DNA of 64,000 nucleotides from Sinonovacula constricta (lineage: Eukaryota; Mollusca; Bivalvia; Cardiida; Solecurtidae). Position numbers and translations under genes: made by a program. This document shows, piece by piece, positions 14,001 to 24,180 of the stretch (the first letter of the stretch is position 1; each line of letters begins with the position of its first letter). The DNA lies in NCBI GenBank assembly GCA_007844125.1, contig CM017565.1:13196618-13260617 (forward strand), written 5' to 3'. The notes under the pieces were generated by a model that saw only the letters and a program-made list of their open reading frames with translations, had not been told where the DNA came from and did not search any database.

Positions 14001-17000
14001 ATAACGTACATATACGATATAACTGTGCACTACTGAAATTAACCCAGCAATACTTGATATTAACATACATATACGATATAACTGCGCACCACCGGAGTTA
14101 ACCCAGCAATACTTGATATTAACGTACATGTACGATATAATTGTGCACCACAGGGGTAAACCCAGCAATACTTGATATTAACATACATATACGATATAAC
14201 TGTGCACCACTGGGGTTAACCCTGCAATACTTGATATTAACATACATATACGATATAACTGTGCACTACTGGGGTTAACCCAGCAATACTTGATATTAAC
14301 ATACATATACGATATAACTGTGATCTACTGGGGTTAACCCAGCAATACTTGATATTAACATACATATACAATATAACTGTGCACCACAGCAGTTAGCCCA
14401 GCAATACTTGATATTAACATACATATACGATATAACTGTGCACCACAGCAGTTAGCCCAGCAATACTTGATATTAACATACATATACGATATAACTGTGC
14501 ACCACTGGGGTTATCCCAGCAATACTTGATATTAACATACATATACGATATAACTGTGCACCACTGGGGTTTTCCCAGCAATACTTGATATTAACATACA
14601 TATACGATATAATTGTGCACTACTGGAGTTATCCCAGCAATACTTGATATTAACATACATATACGATATAACTGTGATCTACTGGGGTTAACCCAGCAAT
14701 ACTTAATATTAACATACATATACAATATAACTGTGCACCACAGCAGTTAGCCCAGCAATACTTGATATTAACATACATATACTATATAACTGTACACCAC
14801 AGCAGTTAACCCTGCAATACTTGATATTAACATACATATACGATATAACTGGGCACCACAGGAGTAAACCCAGCAATACTTGATATTAACAGACATATAC
14901 GATATAATTGCGCACCACTGGGGTTAACCCTGCAATACTTGATATTAACATACATATACGATATAACTGTGCACCACTGGGGTTAACCCAGCAATACTTG
15001 ATATTAACATACATATACTATATAACTGTGCACCACTGGAGTTAACCCAGCAATACTTGATATTAACGTACATATACGATATAACTGTGCACTACTGAAG
15101 TTAACCCAGCAATACTTGATATTAACATACATATACGATATAACTGTGCACCACTGGGGGTTAACCCAGCAATACTTGATATTAACATACATATACGATA
15201 TAACTGTGCACCACTGGGGGTTAACCCAGCAATACCTGATATTAACATACATATACGATATAACTGCGCACCACTGGGGGTTAACCCAGCAATACCTGAT
15301 ATTAACATACATATACGATATAACTGTGCACCACTGGGGGTTAACCCAGCAATACCTGATATTAACATACATATACTATATAACTGTGCACCACTGGAGT
15401 TAACCCAGCAATACTTGATATTAACATACATATACGATATAACTGTGCACTACTGAAGTTAACCCAGCAATACTTGATATTAACATACATATACGATATA
15501 ACTGTGCACCACTGGGGGTTAACCCAGCAATACTTGATATTAACATACATATACGATATAACTGTGCACCACTGGGGTTAACCCAGCAATACCTGATATT
15601 AACATACATATACGATATAACTGCGCACCACTGAAGTTAACCTAGCAATACTTGATATTAACATACATATACGATATAACTGTGCACCACTGGGGTTAAC
15701 CCAGCAATACTTGATATTAACATATATATACTATATAACTGTGCACCACTGGAGTTAACCCAGCAATACTTTGTATTAACAGACATATACGATATAACTG
15801 GGCACTACTGAAGTTAACCCTGCAATACTTGATATTAACATACATATACGATATAACTGTGCACCACTGGAGTTAACCCAGCAATACTTGATATTAACGT
15901 ACATATACGATATAACTGTGCACCACTGGGGTTAACCCAGCAATACTTGATATTAACATACATATACGATATAACTGCGCACCACTGAAGTTAACCTAGC
16001 AATACTTGATATTAACATACATATACTATATAACTGTGCACCACTGGAGTTAACCCTGCAATACTTGATATTAACATACATATACGATATAACTGGGCAC
16101 TACTGAAGTTAACCCAACAATACTTGATATTAACATACATATACTGTATAACTGTGCACCACTGGAGTTAACCCTGCAATACTTGATATTAACATACATA
16201 TACGATATAACTGTGCACCACTGGAGTTAACCCAGCAATACTTGATATTAACATACATATACGATATAACTGGGCACTACTGGGGGTTAACCCAGCAATA
16301 CTTGATATTAACATACATATACGATATAACTGGGCACTACTGAAGTTAACCCTGCAATACTTGATATTAACATACATATACGATATAACTGGGCACTACT
16401 GGGGGTTAACCCAGCAATACTTGATATTAACATACATAAACGATATAACTGGGCACTACTGAAGTTAACCCTGCAATACTTGATATTAACATACATATAC
16501 TATATAACTGTGCACCACTGGAGTTAACCCAGCAATACTTGATATTAACGTACATATACGATATAACTGTGCACCACTGGGGTTAACCCAGCAATACTTG
16601 ATATTAACATACATATACAATATAACTGCTCACCACTGGGGTTAACCCAGCAATACTTGATATTAACATACATATACGATATAACTGCGCATTACTGGGG
16701 TTAACCATGCACTTCTTCATATCAACGTACATATACGATATAACTACATCGCTTGCGATGACCGTGTACTACTTGACAAAACCGCGCATCACTAGACAAA
16801 ACCGTGTTTCTCTCGAGATTAAAGTGTATATCTCAAGATAACATTGTACCTCTCGATATAACTGTGAATCTTTCAAGATAAAAGTTCATATCTCGAGATA
16901 ACCGAGGATCCCTTCAGATAACAGTGTAGCTCTTGTGATAACCGTGTATCACTTTATTTAACTCTGCACCTCTCGAGATAATTCTGCATCTCCTTAGATA

Positions 17001-17113
17001 TTCGTGTACCTCTCGGGATAAGTGTGTAACTCCTGAGATAACTGCTCACCGCTCGAGATAACGGAGTACCTCTAAAGATAACCGTGCACAAATCAATATA
17101 AACCTACACAGTT

Positions 17114-17144
<31 letters not shown>

Positions 17145-17518
17145 CTATAATAATAATGTTGTTGATGATGATGACGATAAGGAAGCGGAGGAGAAGGAAG
17201 ATGATAATGTTGCTGTTGATTGGATTTATCGTCTGACCAACAGTATATTAATTATCTGGAGACGGTGTCCACTTGAAGTAGATTTAGTGCTTCCTTCACT
17301 GTGTATAGCATGCCGTGAACACCTGGCATGATACCACACCCAGTCACATTATCCTGACACCGAGCCAACCAGACCTGGAGCTACCATCATATTTGCTTGA
17401 GCGTTAGCAAAGAAGCTATACCACTACCATTTTTACGGCTTTGATATGTCGTAGTCCGGTTTCAAAGCCGGGGCCTCCCGTACCTAGTCCGGTAAGATAA
17501 TGATGATGATGATGATGT

Positions 17519-17559
<41 letters not shown>

Positions 17560-20500
17560 GTGATGATGGTGATGACTACGTGGTTCTTTCGTTCAGAATT
17601 AGTGTTGTTGGGTGTGTATTTGGGTAAGTTCTAACTGATCAGGTCCATCATCAGTATACACTCTGGATGAATCTAGCTGAACATGATCTGCACGTTAGTA
17701 GCAAAACGGAGTGTGATTTTTATTAAAACGTTTCAGTATGTTCACAAATGAATGTGTGCTGATTGTGGAAAATCAACAAAAATATCGCTATTTGACATCA
17801 AAGCGACCAAGTGTCGGTCGGCTGATACTTCAAACAGTGGGGATACCCGTGACATTGTGGTAGAGTCGCCGACTCTGACTTAGCCTCCCACCACGGGGGT
17901 TCGAGTCCCGTTGGAGTGTAGGACTTTATGTGGGAAGGTGGTGTGCCAGTGGTCGGAAACCATCGGCGAACTCACGGTGATGTTGCGTTATCACTATATA
18001 CATATACCGTTGGTTAATTGGCCAGAAAACTTCAACTAAATATATGCATGAAACATTTGAATGGCTCAGTATCCAATACGGCATGGAAAGCAAGCTAATG
18101 AAACTATTATAATTTGTAAACAACCCACGTCGCAGATTAGCGCGGCCATCTGGACAGTGACACATAGTTTTTAAATTTAACTGAAGAGTAGCTTCGATGT
18201 AACCTAATATCCCACGGCCACTATGAAGCAGAGCGATATAAGTCGTCGGTTCCGACGATGGTCGGAAACACAAGCTGGCTTTCAAGACATGTACAGCTTG
18301 ATAATTCCAAAATAATGTAACATACTGTTTTAGACAGCGCAGAAATACAATATATGTGTTTAATTGATTGACAGAATGATTGTTTTGTTTGTGTGTTGTT
18401 GTTGTTGTGTTATATTGCACCGACACAATTGGTGAAGGAAGACTGTGGACTTATGTCTGGGTGAACCACCAGCGCACCGCAGGTTAGCTAGAAAACTTCC
18501 CAACATGAAGTTCTCGTCCCGATCGGGACTCGAACCCGCGCGGTAAAGGGCTGAGGAGCTAAACGTCATCTACTCTAACCGCTCTCGTTGAAAGTCAATA
18601 TCAATGAAACTAGCAATCACGCGAAAGAACGTGTTACCAATATCACTATGTAGCGCCTGTGGCAGTTTTGATTGGCCTGAGTTGTATTGAATCCGGGTTG
18701 TTATGAATCTATGCTGACGTGGCGTTTTGATACTACATGGTTTAACTTTACAAACACTTCTCACTCAATTAAATGTTCAGTATAAAGTTAAGTTGGTCTA
18801 CTTTTTCGTTTCATTCATTCAGTAACCCAATGACCTTCAGCCAACACAAACTGTGAAGGATGCTTACAACGAAGTGGCAAAACAAGCATCGAAATAGCTG
18901 CAATATTGCTGACCTTTCGAAACACCTGCTGGCTTTTACTGATAATAAGACATAAATGCTCAGCAGATATTTGTCAGTGTGCTCCCTGCAGCTAAACAGC
19001 TGCTAATTGCTCTTAGTGCCTGCTGCATTATTGTCCCTGTCAACCAAGTTATTTCATAAGACGCACCGGAGAGTAAATTATAACAATAAAGAATATAGTC
19101 TACCTATTACATAGACACTACATTAAAATAAAAAGGCGTTCATAGCCTCTATGCAATATACTTTGACGTGTTTAACATTTGTCTGCAGTCATAGGCTTAA
19201 AATACGAATGTGTATGTTATTTTGTCATATCTCTATGTAGGCCCAAACAAACTCTTCAATATTTGTCAGTGATTAATAGTCGAAACTCATTTAAGATGCA
19301 GTGGGTTGAACCAAACTTATACTATTGAAGATGCAGTGGGTTGAACCATCCTTATACTGACAAAATCGATATATTACAGATATATTATGAAAGTGTAGAA
19401 AACTTATAGCAAATAAATCGCCACGTCACATGTAATAAGGGTTTATATTAACCATAAACCTACAATATAGTGTCACATGTCTACCTATCAACCATGCATA
19501 CGATAGGACTATTTTAGTACATAGCTGCTTATTATATGGTTTACTACTAGACTGGCGTGTATGTACAACGTTATATGGTAAACAAAATAAAGCAGGCATT
19601 TTAATTAAAAAGCAAACGTTGTACACTTTGATATATACAATATACCATAGACATAAAATAATGTTATTATATGTCTATGAATATACAGTGTACAGGCTTC
19701 TGTACAGGTATATGTAGCGAGGCTTTGTATTGTACAGTAGCCACGTCACGTTGGAGTAGCATGTACCCTGGTGGATGATCTTACACTACCCTAATACGGT
19801 ATGTACGGAATATTAAGTCACCGTCACCCACCTGTAAGTGCGTAACCTAACCCTAGTCCCTGATTAGCGAACGGTACATCTGTCAGAATCTGTTCCTCTG
19901 AATCTGAACCCATGGCAGCACACCAACCTGCACGACAACTACGTCCTGTACACCACAATCACAACCGGTGAACGAGTACCACGTTGACACTAGTCTGCTG
20001 CGAGCAAGATTTATGATTATACCTAACTTAGGATAGAATTTTACATTAAACACCAAGATTTTACCAAACAGACGGTTTAATGCGTGTTTTAACACGTGTA
20101 AACACACTCGCTGTGATGGGTGCTACACATTTAGCAATGAAGCGTAGAATGCAAATAATTAATTTTCATTGAAGCACGACAGAATAACCCCATAATACTT
20201 AAACTTCTCCAATGGTTCGCACGCGCATTAGTCCTGTTGATTTACCAGCTACACCTTTTAAATTAGCAGTGCTTTAATTGGTACTTTCAAAGTCAGCATT
20301 GACCCGGATGAATCAGTGGTTGAGTTTTCTACGTTAGTAAAGCTAATCATTCCATTGGGAATGTTGACACGATTCTGCCAGAAAGTTGGTATCCGACAAA
20401 GAATCTGGCACTTATAATGATACTTTATAGGTAAAAGGTACTTCTACACTCTACACTCTTTCTCGACCAAGTGGATAATTTACTACATTAAGCAAACAAT

Positions 20501-22785
20501 TCGATAGAAATGAAAACAGCCTGTAGCTGTGTCGTCAGGTGGTCTTTCAAACCACACCTGCGTGTATTGGGATGTGGAACAACAATATAACGATGATAGC
20601 AACGTTGCTACATTTTTGTAATATTGTTGTAAACCTTGAATCTCACGCACTGTAATTTCTTCATATAATCATCATTAACTAACTGTTGGTAAATGGATCT
20701 AAATGTGCTATGATGAGGGTAGATTAACAACCGAGGCTCAAAATAGACAGGTGCGCGCAGCTAGCACGCCGTTTGCCGTTCGACATTGGCACGACATTCA
20801 AAGTACGAGTGTCGTTTTCGCACGTTCGGCTTTATGACATTCAAAATTACAAAGGGTGATTATCGTGCTAGCACAATATTCGGCACGACATTCAGCTCGA
20901 CATTAAACGTGTTTAAGTTTTGATGCAGTGATGCCACAACATCCAGGGCGACATTCAGCTCGACATTCAAAGTGAATAAGTTTGAATGTCATGCTGACTG
21001 GTCACGACAAACGGTCTTTGAATTTCGTGGCAATGTCGAACGACGAACGCTGAAACGACAGTGCCCTTTGTCAAATATATGGCGCTTGGTGCATGCTATT
21101 GTCTGACTGTGAGGGAAGCAGTATGTTACTGATTGCTTGGAAACCAGTATTTATCTGATTGCAAAGAAAGCATAATATTTTGATTGGTATGAAATCAGCA
21201 GGTTTCTGATTGTTAGAAAAGGGGGAAAGCAGTATATATCTGATTGCTAGAAAGACAGCATCTTTCTAATTGCTAGGAAAGCAGGACGAATCTGATTGCT
21301 TGGAAAGCAGGACGAATCTGATTGTTATGAAAGAAGCATGTCTTGATTGCAAGGAAAGCAATATGGTTTCAATTGTTAGGAGAGCAATTTGGTTCTGATT
21401 GTTAGGAGAGCAATTTGGTTCTGATTGTTAGGAGAGCAATTTGGTTCTGATTGTTAGGAGAGCAATTTGGTTCTGATTGTTAGGAGAGCAATTTGGTTCT
21501 GATTGTTAGGAGAGCAAATTTGTTTCTAATTGTAAGGAAAGCAGTATGTTTCCGATCGTCAGGATAGCAATATATTTCTGATTGTTAGGAAACAGCATGT
21601 TTCTGATTGTTAATAAAACAACATGTTTCTGATTGTTAATAAAACAACATGTTTCTGATTGTTAATAAAACAACATGTTTCTGATTGTTAATAAAACAAA
21701 ATGTTTCTGATTGTTAGGAAACAGCATGTTTCTGATTGTTAGGAAACAGCAAGTTTCCGATTGTTAGGAAACAGCAAGTTTCCGATTGTTAGGATAGCAG
21801 CATGTTTCTGATTGTTAGGAAACAGCAAGTTTCCGATTGTTAGGATAGCAGCATGTTTCTGATTGTTAGGAAACAGCAAGTTTCCGATTGTTAGGATAGC
21901 AGTATGTTTCTGAGTGTTAGGAAATCAGCATGTTTCTGACTTTTGGAAAATCAGCACTATTTTGATTGTTAGGAATAAGCATGTTCCTGATTGTTATGAC
22001 ATCAACAAGTTTCTGATTATTATAAAATCAGCACGTTTCTGATGGTTAGGATATCAACATATTTTCGATTGTTGAGGAGTAGCACTTTGTGAAATGCCAA
22101 AAGCAGTAAACCCGATAAATTTAATGTTGATTCCTCTCAATCAAACAGTTATGTATTCTATACCCTACCACTTAACACCAAATTACGTAGCACATTTATC
22201 AGAGAACATTCCGACCACCGAGTCATTGGCATCGATATGGTCATGATAGTTGCCCGGTTGTGTACTATTGGGGTGTCGGCAGGTGGACGTCTCTATTGAT
22301 CAGACAGGACCACGTCTCTCAAGCGAACTTATCAACGATAGCACAGACCAATAACAAAGGACTGCTCATGTAACGCGATGTCTTTAAGTATATACATATG
22401 TAAACATTTCAATTATCTTAACCGATAGGCTACATAATCGTTTGTATCATATAAAAATAATATGCTTAAAACTATAAATATATCATGTTCAATTCTTTTA
22501 AGTAGACACTTTACCTATATTGTATCTGTAAAGATTTTAGCTCCTCAAAGCTCTTCCGCGAGCAGCGCAATAATATAAACTACATGTCTTGGATAACCCA
22601 ATGATCTCAGTAGGTTTAAAAATCACACGTAAATGTGTCATTATATCCTCTACTAAGGCTTGGATCTTTTTTGATAAATCTATACCAGACCGTGAAATAT
22701 CCCAACTTACCTACAAACACGTAGATTGCAAAGAGCATCATTCTGTTTTCTATTGTCCTGGTATCCATGGTGATTCGTGTACAAC
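1836..22785 (-). CDS. Opsin-like class A GPCR (RGR/retinochrome-like), six exons
   Basis: A seven-helix receptor of about 307 residues is assembled from exons 22785-22711 (CDS from 22768), 11364-11166, 9806-9669, 9077-8981, 2758-2551 and 2075-1836. Seen: TM1 with 'GIVGN', TM2, the TM3 cysteine near residue 94, TM4 tryptophan near 143, the loop-2 motif 'SRY...SCGID' (C near 169), TM5, TM6 with 'CSIP', and in TM7 a lysine (about 272) six residues before 'QPLAY'. That lysine is 29 residues after the TM6 proline, as between P267 and K296 of bovine rhodopsin, so it should be the retinal Schiff-base lysine. An aspartate occupies the E181 counterion position. The DRY motif reads 'ETF', NPxxY reads 'QPLAY' and the TM6 tryptophan is serine. 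Short length and lost coupling motifs suggest a photoisomerase-like (RGR/retinochrome) role, an inference. Two introns are swollen by minisatellites. The TM3-TM4 junction and the distant first exon are the least certain parts. Confidence 0.75.
2551..2758 (-). CDS. Opsin-like exon 5 (loop 2, TM5, loop 3)
   Basis: The acceptor is ACACAG|G and the donor AAG|GTTTGG. The loop contains 'SSCGID', matching the conserved opsin 'SCGID' with the cysteine equivalent to C187. An Asp six residues before it corresponds to the ancestral counterion position E181. TM5 (YYVNLVLGLTSFVTLAGVIC) and a short third intracellular loop ending 'KQITK' follow. The exon ends in phase 0 and reads straight into TM6. Confidence 0.8.
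3070..8790. repeat. 44-bp minisatellite, about 5.7 kb
   Basis: Roughly 125-130 head-to-tail copies of a 44-bp unit containing 'gacttgtgaggtcaag' and 'ggtattgttgacaga' fill most of the intron between the TM4 and TM5 exons of the opsin-like gene. There are at least two sub-families: a 'gaatgcgacttgtgaggtcaa' type up to about 6.9 kb and an 'agacgacttgtgagatcaaaa' type dominating 6.95-8.75 kb. Copies at the left edge are the most diverged. Short open frames on the minus strand are by-products of the unit. Confidence 0.97.
3588..6903. repeat. Higher-order duplication, 1658 bp x 2, within the 44-bp array
   Basis: Distinctive variant units recur with a constant offset of 1658 bp: the 'ggaggcttgaaaggtaaa' unit at about 3724 and 5382, and the 'ggcaatagagggagtgg' unit at about 5042 and 6700. 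The two copies are nearly identical, indicating recent block duplication by unequal exchange. A smaller block recurs at about 748 bp (around 6880 and 7628). Confidence 0.85.
8981..9077 (-). CDS. Opsin-like exon 4 (TM4)
   Basis: The acceptor is TTTACAG|AT (or CTCCAG|C 18 nt further in) and the donor AG|GTATGT. It encodes 'FAIVSVCVWAYSLLLASLPLLGYS', a TM4 with its central tryptophan followed by 'LPLLGY', very close in form to the 'LPLLGW' of RGR opsins. The leftover AG joins the next exon to give 'SRY', the opsin loop-2 start. Confidence 0.8.
9669..9806 (-). CDS. Opsin-like exon 3 (extracellular loop 1, TM3)
   Basis: The acceptor TTTAAG|G leads into 'EWLFTPGLCTWTGFQVFLGG', with the disulfide cysteine of opsins at the base of TM3. 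TM3 ends in 'ICIETFLAVCQHNR', aligned with the E/DRY region; the arginine is replaced by threonine. The residue equivalent to the vertebrate counterion E113 is threonine. The donor is ambiguous: CAG|GTTTTT at 9669 would pair with an acceptor inside the next exon (CTCCAG|CAAAC), whereas C|GTTGTA at 9682 pairs with 9077. Confidence 0.75.
10079..10385. repeat. 95-bp tandem repeat, about three copies
   Basis: Units containing 'gactacgcaaacacctccg', 'ttgctccctta' and 'tttttgagaggactatgg' recur every 95 bp, at about 10120, 10215 and 10310. They lie in the opsin-like intron between the TM2 and TM3 exons. Confidence 0.9.
11166..11364 (-). CDS. Opsin-like exon 2 (TM1-TM2)
   Basis: The acceptor is CAG|TG and the donor GA|GTGAGT. 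It encodes a predicted N-glycosylation site (NNSS), TM1 with the hallmark 'GIVGNVLVF', a basic intracellular loop (FWRERR), and TM2 with 'LQLSIANII', where class A receptors usually have Asp at the Asn position. It ends at '...SALKG' and continues as 'EWLF' in the next exon, like the 'GRW' that opens extracellular loop 1 in opsins. Confidence 0.75.
11555..11725. repeat. Degenerate ~30-bp repeat flanking the 59-bp array (left)
   Basis: Loose repeats of the form 'cttgagataatcgtgtatc', 'tcgaggtggccgtgcacc' occur here at about 30-bp spacing. The same kind of sequence resumes at 16745 on the other side of the 59-bp array. Confidence 0.55.
11726..16744. repeat. 59-bp minisatellite, about 5.0 kb
   Basis: About 85 copies of a 59-bp unit (60 bp where a G run is longer) contain 'gttaacccagcaatacttga', 'tattaacatacatatacg' and 'atataactgtgcaccact'. 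It lies in the first intron of the opsin-like gene. The unit looks like a dimer of a ~30-bp ancestor: 'ttgatattaacata' in one half resembles 'acgatataactgtg' in the other. Both strands give short repetitive open frames; none is a credible gene. Confidence 0.97.
12053..14176. repeat. Higher-order duplication, 1062 bp (18 units) x 2
   Basis: The order of variant units, including the rare 'actatgtattaacgtacatg' and 'cgtgatataaacgtac' units, repeats with an exact offset of 1062 bp (18 x 59), for example 12918-13106 against 13980-14168. The two blocks are almost identical, which points to a recent block duplication inside the array. Confidence 0.9.
16745..17105. repeat. Degenerate ~30-bp repeat flanking the 59-bp array (right)
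   Basis: Diverged units of the type 'ctctcgagataaccgtgta' are spaced about 30-33 bp apart. They share the 'gataac-gtg-ac' core with the 59-bp unit and with 11555-11725. They look like the older array from which the 59-bp dimer was amplified. Confidence 0.6.
17114..17220. repeat. Triplet-rich microsatellite (AAT/GAT)
   Basis: Imperfect (aat)n followed by 'gttgatgatgatgacgat' and a purine-rich stretch. It is low-complexity intronic sequence. Confidence 0.85.
17300..17496 (-). mobile_element. SINE copy, degenerate tRNA head
   Basis: This segment shares an ordered set of motifs with the SINE at 50880-51135: 'ttatcctgacaccga', 'gcgttagcaaagaagct', 'taccactacca' and 'cggtttcaaagccggggcc'. The last, read on the minus strand, is a damaged Pol III B box. 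It is followed on the plus strand by a (gat)n run. Confidence 0.6.
17496..17574. repeat. (GAT)n microsatellite
   Basis: A nearly pure GAT/ATG triplet run with a few GGT interruptions, directly adjoining the SINE. Confidence 0.97.
17826..17945 (+). mobile_element. tRNA-derived SINE head
   Basis: An A-box-like 'ttgtggtagagtcgcc' is followed 40 bp later by a good B box 'gggttcgagtccc', the layout of an internal Pol III promoter. The sequence continues 'gtaggactttatgtgggaagg' without a tRNA 3' half. The anticodon region does not fold as a functional tRNA, so this is a SINE head rather than a tRNA gene. Confidence 0.65.
18415..18592 (-). mobile_element. tRNA-derived SINE
   Basis: On the minus strand an A-box-like 'agcggttagagtagatg' lies about 40 nt upstream of a B box 'gggttcgagtcccgatc'. 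The body that follows contains 'gacgagaacttcatgttgg'. A shorter, diverged relative of the body is visible at 9455-9510 on the plus strand ('ggattcgggtccctgggcg'). Confidence 0.7.
18600..20750. other. Intronic sequence without recognised features
   Basis: This stretch of the first opsin-like intron is AT-rich with no splice-flanked coding segment that I can support. A short direct repeat ('gatgcagtgggttgaacca') occurs twice near 19293 and 19330. Confidence 0.5.
20755..21065. mobile_element. Fold-back MITE-like element
   Basis: The left segment containing 'ttcgacattggcacgacatt' near 20778 is mirrored, in reverse complement and with a few mismatches, by the segment around 21010-21050 ('cgtggcaatgtcgaacgacg'). 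Together they give arms of about 35-40 bp around a 230-bp centre. The centre itself has repeated 'cgacattcagctcgacatt' motifs. No transposase is present. I could not define a target duplication. Confidence 0.55.
21100..22085. repeat. 25-26-bp minisatellite, about 1 kb
   Basis: Roughly 38 copies of a unit such as 'tctgattgttaggagagcaa' plus 'tttggt', with related forms 'ttaggaaacagcatgtt' and 'ttaataaaacaacatgtt'. Local runs of identical units (21370-21510, 21610-21710) show recent expansion. Located in the first opsin-like intron. Confidence 0.95.
22086..22710. other. Unannotated 3' flank of opsin-like exon 1
   Basis: Intronic, AT-rich, with no further exon or element recognised. It ends at the consensus splice donor of the exon at 22711. 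Confidence 0.5.
22711..22785 (-). CDS. Opsin-like exon 1 (start codon)
   Basis: On the minus strand an acceptor 'TTTTCAG' precedes 17 nt of 5' UTR, then 'CACCATGG', a strong Kozak context with ATG at 22768. The reading frame is MDTRTIENRMMLFAIYVFV and ends in a consensus donor G|GTAAGT. The one leftover base completes a valine codon with the first two bases of the exon at 11364, so the phase fits. The peptide is hydrophobic and could be a signal sequence or N-terminal leader. The acceptor implies a further 5' UTR exon upstream. Its link to the next exon, 11.3 kb away, rests on strand, phase and Kozak context only. Confidence 0.55.
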
Positions 22786-24009
22786 CTGAAAATCAAATAC
22801 GTTCACTTGCATTACTGGAAGAATCTTTCTTGACACGATAGATCGATACATGGAGAAACACGGACATATGGAAACAGATCACGTGTCTGAGACATTTGCG
22901 ACTAGGGAGTTCTTTGCTTCCGGTTATAAAACTCCGACCAAAGTTGAGTCCAACCCCGATATTAGCGATTTAATTGATGTATCTTATTTTGCAAGCATAA
23001 TACCAAAACATGTACCAACGTTTGCATACACCATATGGTTGTATTACCTCACAACTGGACTACTTGCGGCGCGATAATGAGACAATTCTCAATGAACCAT
23101 TTGGTTAAATACTCACATTTTGGTCACATGCAGCAAGTCAAGTGCTTCACAACTAGAGTGTGTGTGGTGCTGTCGTTTCCCAAATATCTAAAGTCCAAAC
23201 AGAAATGCTTCGCTCTTAAGCCCCATATGCTGCATGTTGGTCATACTTCCACAAAATGCCATTTTTCACTCGTGTATAGTGGATTGTAACTAAAATCTAT
23301 GTTGATGTGTGTTTAGTTATCTTGTATTAGAAACAGAATATAAATTAACTCCGTTTGCTCCTGTAAAATATTTGATCAGAAACGAAAATCAACAGATGCA
23401 CAGATGCAAGAACATGGATAATTCTTAATGTCTCTTTCATCGTGCGTCGAAAGACTGACGGGGGCAAAATAACTGAAAGATCGCTATATATGAAGATTTG
23501 TGATAATAAAAATAAATTTCCACCAACGCTGTAAATGTCAAAGCTCCATTTCAGTGACAAACCTGGTCTAATGCATTTATACAGAGCATACCCATCATCG
23601 TCTTGTACTCTCTAGGTCTCAAGTATAAAACATTTTAGCATATCACATGTTTACTACAAGTCCCTCTTTTGCCTTTTAAATACGTATTTTAAATTTTGAC
23701 ATGTACAATCATCAGTATCTTAGGTGACTGCTTTGACAAAATAAGCAAACAAAACATTCACAACATTCCGCCTACCTTGTCTCTGTTGCAGAAAATGTCT
23801 TGTATGCTATTGTTATCCTTTGTTCTTACTGTTCTCTGTCGTTTAGATCATTTACACGTTGGTCACGTGACCACAGTTATTGGTCACGTGACCACATTTG
23901 TTGTTTCCTGGAGATTGGTTCTAGGCTGTTAATTAATTACAGACAATAGTGACAGGTGGCTCATGCTGTTTGTCACGCACTCTCATATCACACCGCACAA
24001 AACTACATA
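22786..24009. other. Region 5' of opsin-like exon 1
   Basis: The sequence between the first recognised opsin-like exon and the transposon. It should contain the 5' UTR exon implied by the acceptor at 22786, and possibly the promoter. No TATA box or exon can be assigned with confidence. The paired CACGTG palindromes at 23861-23893 are the only distinctive motif. Confidence 0.4.
23861..23893. promoter_or_regulatory. Two perfect GGTCACGTGACC palindromes (E-boxes)
   Basis: Identical 12-bp palindromes with the CACGTG E-box core begin at 23861 and 23882, 21 bp apart, that is two helical turns. They lie about 1.1 kb upstream of the opsin-like exon 1. CACGTG is the site of bHLH factors such as CLOCK/BMAL, USF and MITF. 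A regulatory role is inferred from motif and position only. Confidence 0.4.
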
Positions 24010-24180
24010 TAGCTTGCGTATGATAACCCCGACTTGACCTTTATGCAAGAATATATTATCTATCGAATACGAACGCAAAATTAGTTGTCGATAATGCAAT
24101 CGCTGACAGTCGTCTAAGATCGGGTATGTTTGTTGAACAATCATAATGTTTATATATTCAATGCAAGTATGATGCTAAAC

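Noticed and set aside
17826..17945. Functional tRNA gene
   Set aside because: Only the A and B boxes are convincing; the acceptor and anticodon stems do not pair, so it is better read as a SINE head.
17926..18426. 166-codon minus-strand open frame
   Set aside because: Overlaps two tRNA-derived SINE segments and shows no recognisable domain.
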